Source: Xanthobacteraceae bacterium (GTDB lineage: Bacteria > Pseudomonadota > Alphaproteobacteria > Rhizobiales > Xanthobacteraceae). Taken from it: a DNA stretch of 8,893 nt. The first letter of the stretch is position 1, and each line of letters opens with the position of its first letter. Of the stretch, positions 1 to 6,353 are shown piece after piece. The DNA lies in the NCBI GenBank assembly GCA_030039655.1, contig JASHVC010000185.1:1-8893 (forward strand), read 5' to 3'. The position numbers and the translations under genes are program-made. The notes beneath the pieces are model-generated. The model was not told the origin of the DNA, searched no databases, and was given only the letters and a program-made list of their open reading frames with translations.

Positions 1-2
1 TG

Positions 3-3000
3 ACCACCGGCACCGAGACGCTGACTGGCGCCAACACCTACACCGGCGCCACCACGATCAACGGCGGCACGCTGGCGCTGACTGGCACTGGCTCGATCTC
101 CGCATCAAATGGCGTCGCCGATGGCGGCATCTTTGACATCTCCGGCCTGACCAATGGCGGGACCTCGATCACGACGCTGTCGGGCGCCGGCGGTGTCGCG
201 CTGGGCTCGAACACGCTGACGCTGTCGAGTGCCAGCGGCACCTACTCGGGCGCGATCGGCGGCAGCGGCGGCCTGACGGTCGATGGCGTAGCTTTCACCG
301 CGGACAATACCAGCAACAACTTCGGTGGGATTCTCACACTCAATACGACCGGCAACGTGAGCATCGTGAATTCGGCGCTGATGCTCGGCACTTCCTCGGT
401 TGGTGGTACGCTGTCGCTGACGGCGACGACCGGCAACCTGACGCAGTCGGGCTCGACGGCGCTGACAGTTGGCGGCACTTCGTCGTTCACCACCTCGGCC
501 AGTAACGCGACGATCACGCTCACCAACGCCAACATGCTGACGGGGGCGGTGTCGATCAACACCAGCGGCACGAGCGGCGATGCGGCGCTGACCAACGACC
601 TGGCGGGCGGGCTGGTTTTGGGCGCCTCAAACGTCGGCGGCAATCTGACGGTGGTGAGCACGCTCGGCAACCTGTCGCAGTCGGGCTCGACGGTGCTAAC
701 GGTTGGCGGCACTTCGTCGTTCACCACCTCGGCCAGTAACGCGACGATCACGCTCGCCAACGCCAACATGCTGACCGGGGCGGTGTCGCTCAACACCAGC
801 GGTTCGAGCGGCGACGCGGCGCTGACCAACGACCTGGCGGGCGGGCTGGTTTTGGGCGCCTCAAACGTCGGCGGCAATCTGACGGTGGTGAGCACGCTCG
901 GCAACCTCACGCAGAGCGGCGTTCTGACGGTTGGCGGTACGCTAAGCCTGACCGACACCGGCACGGTCACGCAGAGCGCAGCGATCCACGCGGCCAAGCT
1001 AGAGTTGCAGGGCAGCGGCGGTGCCTACACGCTGACCAACACGTCCAATAGCGTCGGTTCGCTGGCGGCGAACACTGGCGCGCTCAGCTTCACCGACAAT
1101 TCGGCGCTGACGATCGGCACCATCGGTTCGACGTCCGGCATCACGGCGACCGGCAATGTCACGCTAACCACCGACTCGATCATCGTCAGTAGCCCGATCG
1201 AAGCGTCTGGCCAGATCGTGACGATCCAACCCTATACGGCAAGCCGACCGATCGCTGTCGGGGGTACATCAGACCCGAGCGCGGGTAACGACCTTTATCT
1301 GAGCACGACGAATCTGAACACCATCACGGCGTCGGCACTGCAGGTGGGCAACACTCTCGACACCGGGCTGTTGACGGTGAACGCGGTGCTTAACCCTTCG
1401 GGTGCCTTGCAGAATGTCGACAATCTGACGCTGGTTGCGGGTTCGGGCGGCATCTCGATCGCCAATGCTATCACCATACCAACGTCCGGCACGTTAGCGC
1501 TCAACAGCAGCGGCACGGTGACCCAGAGTGCGGCGATCACCGCAACCAACCTTCTGCTCAACGGCAGCGGCGGCAGCTACACGCTGACCAACCCCTCAAA
1601 TAGCGTCGGCACGTTGGCCGCCAATACCGGCAGCGTCGATTTCAATAATAAGGGCAATCTGATCGTCGGATCCGTCGGCGGCACCAACGGGGTCACCGGC
1701 AACGGACCGATCACGCTGAGTGCCAGCGGAAACCTCACCCTCGATTCCACGGGCGGCATCAGTGGCGTCACCAGCAGCGGACCAATCACGCTGACCGCGG
1801 GCGGAACCCTCATCATCGATTCCGGCGATTCGGTAAGCAGTACGGGCAGCAACGTCGTGCTGTCGGCGACCGATTTCATCAATAATGGCGGCAGCAGCGC
1901 CGTAACCGCCGCGGGGGTCTGGCTGATTTATTCCAATAGTCCGGCAAATGATACCTTCGACGGTCTCGCGAGCAACAGCGTCATCTGGAACACCGCTTAT
2001 CCGACACCGGTTTCGGCCTCCGCGGGCGACAGCTATGTTTTCGCGGTTTCGCCGACCGTCCTCAACGCGCCCCCCACCTCCAGCGGAGGCAGCGCCAGCG
2101 CGACCACCATCACTTTCCAGCTGGGGGCTGCACTGGCCCCTCCGCTTACGACCGGTACGTTGGGCTCTTTGGACAGGATATTTGACATACCGGCCCCCAC
2201 CGAAACCCACTTCATTCAGAACGAGGTGTTGGTGCAGGTCAGCTGCGATACGCCACAGCAAGCGATCGATGCAGTTGCGCACGACATGCACTTGTCCATC
2301 ATTGCGTCGAAATGCATGGACCAGTCACATAAGATGGTGTTGCGTCTGCATATCGACAGCGGCCACAGCGTTGCCGACGTGATCCGGGCGCTGGAACGCT
2401 TCCAGATCATCGCGGTGGCGCAGCCGAACTACGGATATCAGGCGCAGCCGGATGCCCAGCAGCAGCCCGATCGGGCCGTCCAGACCGAGGCAAACACCGC
2501 CATCCAATACGCACTCGCCAAGCTCGATCTAACCGCCATCCATCAGATCGCGACTGGCGTTGGCGTCAAGATCGCGGTGATCGATTCGCAAATCGACGTG
2601 AAGAATCCGGAACTTGCCGGGGACATTGCTGGGCAATTCGACGCGGTCGGCGCGGTGGAGCCTCCCGATGTGCACGGCACCGAAATGGCCGGTGTGATCG
2701 CGGCGCATGACCGGCTGACGGGGGTCGCGCCCGGAGCGCAGATCTATGCCATTCACGCCTTTTCGCGCTCCGGCGATACGTTCGGCAGTTCGACCTTCAA
2801 TATCGTCAATGCCCTTGATTGGGCGATCGGTCAGGGCGTCCGTGTGATCAACATGAGTTTCACGGGACCACGCGATCCGTCGATCGACCGCGCGCTCCAG
2901 ATCGCGCACGACAAGGGGATTGTATTGGTCGCGGCGGCCGGCAATTCCGGGCCGGATTCGCCGCCTCTCTATCCCGGCGCCGATCCCAATGTGATCGCGG

Positions 3001-3341
3001 TCACGGCGACCGACAGCAACGACATGATATTTTCCGGAGCAAACCGCGGAAACTATATCTCTGTGGCCGCGCCCGGAGTCGACATTGCCGTTCCAGCGCC
3101 GCAAGCCACTTATCAGTTGACCACTGGCACCTCGGTCGCGGCCGCTGAAATAAGTGGCGTCGTGGCGCTGCTTCTACAGCGCAACCCAGCTCTTACGCCC
3201 AACGATGTTCGCAGTATCCTGACTTCAACTGCCAAACATCCAGCGGACCAGGAACACAATGACACCTACGGCTGGGGCCTGATCGACCTCGCCAAAGCGA
3301 TCCAGGCCGCCACCGAAGTGAAGCCGGCCCCTACGCAGTAA
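3..3341 (+). CDS. Large secreted beta-helix adhesin-like protein with C-terminal subtilisin-type (S8) protease domain, 5' partial
   Basis: The frame is open from the left edge (first full codon at 3) to TAA at 3339-3341, 1112 codons, so the true start is upstream. The ATG at 357 is internal because the same protein style continues upstream of it. Bases about 18-150 encode an autotransporter-type beta-strand unit (LTGANTYTGATTINGGTLAL). Bases 340-2000 encode Gly/Thr/Ser-rich beta-helix repeats of the filamentous-haemagglutinin type. A protease prodomain-like segment follows (about 2211-2440, NEVLVQVS to AQPNYGY), then an S8 domain (about 2565-3290). The catalytic triad is visible: Asp 2583-2585 (VIDSQID), His 2673-2675 (VHGTEMAG) and Ser 3132-3134 (GTSVAAAE), with the oxyanion Asn at 2943-2945 (AAAGNSGP). 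No C-terminal beta-barrel follows, so export must rely on something outside the window, such as a partner transporter. Oddities are Gln for Gly after the catalytic Asp-Ser, and Ala for Pro in the Ser motif. It probably acts at the cell surface or is released by self-processing; substrate unknown. Confidence 0.9.
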   Translation, partial: TTGTETLTGANTYTGATTINGGTLALTGTGSISASNGVADGGIFDISGLTNGGTSITTLSGAGGVALGSNTLTLSSASGTYSGAIGGSGGLTVDGVAFTADNTSNNFGGILTLNTTGNVSIVNSALMLGTSSVGGTLSLTATTGNLTQSGSTALTVGGTSSFTTSASNATITLTNANMLTGAVSINTSGTSGDAALTNDLAGGLVLGASNVGGNLTVVSTLGNLSQSGSTVLTVGGTSSFTTSASNATITLANANMLTGAVSLNTSGSSGDAALTNDLAGGLVLGASNVGGNLTVVSTLGNLTQSGVLTVGGTLSLTDTGTVTQSAAIHAAKLELQGSGGAYTLTNTSNSVGSLAANTGALSFTDNSALTIGTIGSTSGITATGNVTLTTDSIIVSSPIEASGQIVTIQPYTASRPIAVGGTSDPSAGNDLYLSTTNLNTITASALQVGNTLDTGLLTVNAVLNPSGALQNVDNLTLVAGSGGISIANAITIPTSGTLALNSSGTVTQSAAITATNLLLNGSGGSYTLTNPSNSVGTLAANTGSVDFNNKGNLIVGSVGGTNGVTGNGPITLSASGNLTLDSTGGISGVTSSGPITLTAGGTLIIDSGDSVSSTGSNVVLSATDFINNGGSSAVTAAGVWLIYSNSPANDTFDGLASNSVIWNTAYPTPVSASAGDSYVFAVSPTVLNAPPTSSGGSASATTITFQLGAALAPPLTTGTLGSLDRIFDIPAPTETHFIQNEVLVQVSCDTPQQAIDAVAHDMHLSIIASKCMDQSHKMVLRLHIDSGHSVADVIRALERFQIIAVAQPNYGYQAQPDAQQQPDRAVQTEANTAIQYALAKLDLTAIHQIATGVGVKIAVIDSQIDVKNPELAGDIAGQFDAVGAVEPPDVHGTEMAGVIAAHDRLTGVAPGAQIYAIHAFSRSGDTFGSSTFNIVNALDWAIGQGVRVINMSFTGPRDPSIDRALQIAHDKGIVLVAAAGNSGPDSPPLYPGADPNVIAVTATDSNDMIFSGANRGNYISVAAPGVDIAVPAPQATYQLTTGTSVAAAEISGVVALLLQRNPALTPNDVRSILTSTAKHPADQEHNDTYGWGLIDLAKAIQAATEVKPAPTQ
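435..950 (+). repeat. Tandem 234-bp (78-residue) repeats inside the beta-helix region
   Basis: Copy 1 (435-668) and copy 2 (669-902) are the same length and differ at about ten positions by my count, roughly 96% identical. A shortened third copy begins at 903 and diverges after about 45 bases. Each unit reads from NLTQSG or NLSQSG through TSSFTTSASNATITL and GGLVLGASNVGG to VVSTLGN. The period is an exact multiple of three, so gain or loss of a unit keeps the reading frame. A divergent half-unit precedes them (about 357-434). The near identity at DNA level indicates recent duplication or gene conversion. Confidence 0.9.
939..1724 (+). repeat. Two diverged copies of a second 78-residue beta-helix unit (939-1172 and 1491-1724)
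   Basis: Both units share the core GTVTQSAAI, a GSGG(A/S)YTLTN block and NSVG(S/T)LAANTG. They align without gaps over 78 residues at a bit over half identity by my count. They are 552 bases apart, with a non-repeat stretch between (about 1173-1490). The unit length equals that of the upstream tandem repeat, which suggests one structural module of several helix turns diversified from a common ancestor. Confidence 0.75.
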
Positions 3342-3354
3342 GATAGGCGATAGC

Positions 3355-3388
3355 GGCTTCGACGAAGCCATAAGCTGCTGCTATTTTT
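3355..3388. terminator. Small hairpin in the convergent gap, possible weak terminator
   Basis: GGCTTCG (3355-3361) and CGAAGCC (3363-3369) are a perfect inverted repeat around a single base, so in RNA the stem would be about 6 bp with a 3-base loop. Five T residues lie at 3384-3388 on the + strand, but about 15 bases after the stem, which is far for a classical intrinsic terminator. It lies between the stop codons of two convergent genes (3341 and 3381), where a terminator is expected. On the - strand it lies just past the cyclase stop without a U run. Confidence 0.35.
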
Positions 3389-5519
3389 CCTCCAGCGCGT
3401 TGAGCGGTTCCCAGCCCGGATCGGGCGGATGGCTCACAAGTTCGGTGGCCCGCTCTAAGAACTGCGCCGACGGGCGATCCGCGCTTGCCGAGCGCGCGAA
3501 ATGTTCGGCGGCGCCAGCAAAGTCGCGCCCGCGCCAGCACGCGAGACCTTGGGCATAGGCTTCGGAGCACGACAGCTGCTGCGCTGTGGCCTCGCCTGCC
3601 GCGGCCAAAGGCTCGTAAATCTTGGTCGCACCAGCGCGGCCTTTGACGCGAATTGTGTCGAGCTCACGCCAGACGAACGCGGCGCTGGTAAGCGCCATGG
3701 TCGCTTCCGAGGCAATGACAGTGGTGCCGAAAAACTTGTTGGCACCTTCCAGCCGAGAGGCAACGTTCACCATGTCGCCCATCACCGTGTAGTTGAAACG
3801 CCGACGCGAACCAATGTTGCCGACCAGCGCCTCGCCCGAGTTCAGCCCGATGCGTTGTCGCAGAATGTGCCCCTGGAACGCCGCCGCGGTTCGGTCGAGT
3901 TCACCAAGCCGCGCAGCACATCTCAGAGCAGCGCGTACCGCGTTGGCGGCGTGATTTGGATCGTCGAGCGGCGCACCGAATACCGCCACGATTGCATCGC
4001 CGATATATTTGTCGACGAAGCCGCCACAGTCCTCGATGATATCCGTCATGGCCGAAAAATACTGGTTCATGGCGGCTACGAGCTCGCTGGGCGTCATGCT
4101 CTCCGAGAATGAGGAAAAATTCGCTATATCCGAAAAGTACAAAGTAACATTACGCATCTCGCCGACCAACGCGGGCGGCTTGTTTGATGCCATCATCTTT
4201 TCGATCACAGCGGGCGCAAGATAATAGGCGAAGCTCTGGCGCAGCAGCCGTTTGTTCCGATCGGCAACGACAAAGCGGTAGCCGATTGTGGCGCCAAGCG
4301 CGGCAAGCCCAGCCGCAAGAGGTTGAATCAACGGCAGCGCCAGCGCATCCCGAAATGCCATTGTCGCGCTGGCGGTCCACGCCGCCGCAATACCGAGATA
4401 GGCGAGCGCCGCCACGATTGGGCTAAGCACCAGCGCGGCCGCTGCTGTCAGCGCCGCCAGGATGAACGAAATGACGGCGGTGCCGCCGCGGCCGACCTCA
4501 CTAAGCGCGTCGCCGCGGAGTAAATTGTTCACTGCCGTGGCGTGGACATAGACGCCCGGGATAGCGTCACGGGTAAACTTCTGGCCACCCACGGGCGCGG
4601 GCAATACGCAACGTATCGCGGCCGGAGCTTCGGGCGCGGTCGCAAAGCGCTTGGAGGTGATCTTGCGATCTTCGACGTCCAATACCGTGCCGAACAGCAC
4701 CACCTTGCCGTCGAAATAACGATGGAAGAAGTCCTTGTCGCCCTTTTCGGCGCAAGCATTCAGGTCTGCAAATGAAAAGGTCGGAATGTCGCCGGAGCCG
4801 CCGGCGAAGTTGAGAGTGATCGTGTTCGGCACCAGACCTGAATTTGGCTGCTTTGCCGGCATTGCCGGCGGGTCACTCGCACGAGCCGCAAGCTCCGCCG
4901 CCATCGAAGCCGTCGGCTGGCCATCGACCACAAAGCTGAGTGGGATACGCCTGATCACTTCGTCCGGGTCGGTGTAGACGTTGAGGGGTCGAATATTGCG
5001 TCCGAAACCAACGGCAGCGCGTTGACCGGGCGACGGCAACAGCGACCGGTCTTCATTTTGAGTCTGCCCGAGAACGACTTTGCCGGCGCGAGCACCGAGC
5101 GCGAGTGCCCGAAGATAGTCGCGGTCGAACCCGTGCACCCGCGCTCCCAAGGTTTCGTCGCCGAACGGCACTGCGGCCTGTTCGATGGAGATCGGGAACA
5201 CGATGTCGAATCCCACGACCTTGGCCCCACCGTCGATCACCGCTGTCAGGACCTGGCCAATCTCCGGGGTCCAAGTGACGCTCGGCGTGCCTTCGAATGG
5301 CGGGGTGCGGAAGGTCTCCTCATCGAGCGCGACCACGATCGCACGCGAAGAGGCCGACGGGTAGGCATTACCAAAAACCCGCCAACGTAGCGCGGTCAGG
5401 AAGTCGATCGACAGACCGCGCACAGCGTCGAGCGCTGGCGAGGCCGCAACAAGCCCAGCCACAAGCGCGATGAGAAGGGCTGTAAGCGCGGCGCGCTGGC
5501 GAACCGGATCTCTCAACAA
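3381..5519 (-). CDS. CHASE2-domain class III adenylate cyclase (membrane sensor)
   Basis: A 712-residue inner-membrane sensor cyclase expected to make cAMP from ATP. Order: TM1 (about 10-27), periplasmic CHASE2 sensor (about 36-330), three membrane helices (about 346-416), cytoplasmic class III cyclase domain (about 450-640), and a C-terminal tail (650-712) resembling one TPR-like helical pair. The class III catalytic set looks complete: metal Asp464 (YFSDIANFS) and Asp508 (KYIGDAIVAVFG), adenine-contact Lys504, Thr578 in the second specificity position, Asn585 and Arg589 (VNVASRLE). Lys plus Thr points to adenylate rather than guanylate cyclase, of the class IIIb type. The start is TTG at 5519, chosen because the first membrane helix follows at once and an in-frame TAA sits four codons upstream; a second TTG follows directly. 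No clear Shine-Dalgarno is visible, so translation is probably coupled to the exported-protein gene 12 bases upstream. The CHASE2 ligand is unknown. Confidence 0.93.
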   Translation of the reverse strand: MLRDPVRQRAALTALLIALVAGLVAASPALDAVRGLSIDFLTALRWRVFGNAYPSASSRAIVVALDEETFRTPPFEGTPSVTWTPEIGQVLTAVIDGGAKVVGFDIVFPISIEQAAVPFGDETLGARVHGFDRDYLRALALGARAGKVVLGQTQNEDRSLLPSPGQRAAVGFGRNIRPLNVYTDPDEVIRRIPLSFVVDGQPTASMAAELAARASDPPAMPAKQPNSGLVPNTITLNFAGGSGDIPTFSFADLNACAEKGDKDFFHRYFDGKVVLFGTVLDVEDRKITSKRFATAPEAPAAIRCVLPAPVGGQKFTRDAIPGVYVHATAVNNLLRGDALSEVGRGGTAVISFILAALTAAAALVLSPIVAALAYLGIAAAWTASATMAFRDALALPLIQPLAAGLAALGATIGYRFVVADRNKRLLRQSFAYYLAPAVIEKMMASNKPPALVGEMRNVTLYFSDIANFSSFSESMTPSELVAAMNQYFSAMTDIIEDCGGFVDKYIGDAIVAVFGAPLDDPNHAANAVRAALRCAARLGELDRTAAAFQGHILRQRIGLNSGEALVGNIGSRRRFNYTVMGDMVNVASRLEGANKFFGTTVIASEATMALTSAAFVWRELDTIRVKGRAGATKIYEPLAAAGEATAQQLSCSEAYAQGLACWRGRDFAGAAEHFARSASADRPSAQFLERATELVSHPPDPGWEPLNALEEK

Positions 5520-5531
5520 GCGGCGATCGTG

Positions 5532-6221
5532 TTAGGATTGGAAGCGCAGCAGGCGACTGACGACGGACGCTTGTCCAGATTTGGCGTTGGCATCGACCTT
5601 AAAGGTAACTCTCCGATCCCCGATGGTGGCCCTATAGGTCGCGCCGGGCGTGAGGCGCTTGCCCGATTTAGCCATATCGTAAAAGCCTCCGTTTGCGAGG
5701 CGTTCATCAATCTTGAACTCTAACCGCTCGCCAGATCGGTCAATTCGCTCGATCACGAGCTCGTGGCTTTCGCCGGGATTAAGCCTAGGAATTTCAATCA
5801 TAGCTGTCCGCGCGTAAAGCGTTGTTTCATGGGGCGCACTCTGCAGCCGGAACGCGGTGGCGGCGGTCTCACTCGCCTGCTGTGACGGGAGCTCCACCTT
5901 ACCGCCATCGCAGGCGACCTTGGTACGGACAATCTTGCCCCCGTCCACGTCGCTGTGATCGGTACCAACGGTCACTGTGCCGCCAGTGATGGTCTCATGT
6001 TCGCAGGATTTCAAATAGCTGAGAACAAGAACATCACCGGGCCGGAGCTTGATGACCTGGCCGGTGCCGACGTAGTCCATGAACTCCACATCCGCAGTGG
6101 TGCTTTTCACATCCTCGACTAGAGCGGTGGGAATGAGTGGCGCCGGGGCGCGTCCCCACGCCTGAGTGGCGACAATGACACCTGCGGCCAGCGCTGCGCT
6201 TCCAAGAATTTTGGCCACCAT
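5532..6221 (-). CDS. Exported protein of unknown function, partner of the CHASE2 cyclase
   Basis: A 229-residue protein with an N-terminal signal peptide (about 1-23: Lys at 4, hydrophobic stretch ending near TQAWG), so probably periplasmic. The rest looks beta-rich. The N-terminal half has a GTGQVIKLRPGDVLVLSY stretch loosely like FecR-type domains and a Gly-rich strand region, with two cysteines (73 and 104) that could form a disulfide. The C-terminal half (about 145-210) has alternating-strand character like a small Ig-like fold. I recognise the style from rhizobial exported proteins but cannot assign a function. The ATG at 6221 is preferred over one at 6257: GGGAGA lies 7 bases before it, the signal peptide starts there, and a candidate promoter overlaps the upstream ATG. 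The stop at 5532 is 12 bases before the cyclase start, which suggests co-translation and a shared task, perhaps modulating CHASE2 from the periplasm (inference). Confidence 0.85.
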   Translation of the reverse strand: MVAKILGSAALAAGVIVATQAWGRAPAPLIPTALVEDVKSTTADVEFMDYVGTGQVIKLRPGDVLVLSYLKSCEHETITGGTVTVGTDHSDVDGGKIVRTKVACDGGKVELPSQQASETAATAFRLQSAPHETTLYARTAMIEIPRLNPGESHELVIERIDRSGERLEFKIDERLANGGFYDMAKSGKRLTPGATYRATIGDRRVTFKVDANAKSGQASVVSRLLRFQS

Positions 6222-6228
6222 CGAATGA

Positions 6229-6234
6229 TCTCCC
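6229..6234 (-). promoter_or_regulatory. Shine-Dalgarno deciding the start of the exported-protein gene
   Basis: GGGAGA on the - strand, 7 bases before the ATG at 6221. The alternative in-frame ATG at 6257 has no purine-rich element at a suitable distance, so the shorter protein beginning directly with a signal peptide is favoured. Confidence 0.6.
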
Positions 6235-6259
6235 GAGATTCGGATACCCTGTCTCATTC

Positions 6260-6288
6260 ATTGTAACAGGCTGAGGAAGAACTTGCAC
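6260..6288 (-). promoter_or_regulatory. Candidate sigma-70-type promoter with extended -10
   Basis: On the - strand TACAAT (6265-6260) matches the -10 consensus at five of six bases and is preceded by TGT, giving an extended TGn -10. A weak -35 (GTGCAA, 6288-6283, three of six matches) sits 17 bases upstream. Transcription would begin near 6253, leaving a leader of about 30 bases before the ATG at 6221. It would let the exported protein and cyclase be expressed apart from the transporter. It was found by eye only. Confidence 0.4.
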
Positions 6289-6326
6289 CCCATCCGCACC
6301 CACAAGCCATGACATAGAAGCCCCCA

Positions 6327-6353
6327 CGGCGTCGTCAGCGTTGCAGGACGCCG
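6327..6353. repeat. 7-bp inverted repeat spanning the transporter stop codon
   Basis: CGGCGTC (6327-6333) and GACGCCG (6347-6353) are perfect inverted repeats around a 13-base loop containing the transporter TGA (6337-6335). No T run follows on the - strand. It could be a weak transcript-end or mRNA-stability structure, or chance in GC-rich DNA. Confidence 0.3.

Noticed and set aside
242..997. 251-codon - strand frame antisense to the repeats
   Set aside because: It mirrors the repeat structure of the + strand gene, has no recognisable domain, and is a typical shadow frame of GC-rich repetitive DNA.
435..1724. Regular repeats as a CRISPR array
   Set aside because: Units are long, in frame, contiguous and protein-coding, with no short repeat-spacer alternation.
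2529..3104. 191-codon - strand frame opposite the protease domain
   Set aside because: It is Arg/Asp-rich with no domain, and the + strand here encodes a clear S8 protease with its triad.
357..3341. ATG at 357 as the start of the protease-adhesin gene
   Set aside because: The same frame is open to the left edge and encodes a recognisable beta-strand repeat at about 18-150, so 357 is internal.
2900..3341. C-terminal autotransporter beta-barrel on the adhesin
   Set aside because: The C-terminus is a complete S8 domain ending shortly after its last helix; no barrel strands or terminal aromatic residue are present.
3501..4112. 203-codon + strand frame opposite the cyclase domain
   Set aside because: It is a shadow; the - strand frame has all catalytic residues of a class III cyclase.
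6222..6257. Upstream ATG at 6257 for the exported protein
   Set aside because: It lacks a Shine-Dalgarno, would place 12 residues before the signal peptide, and lies at or before the predicted transcript start.
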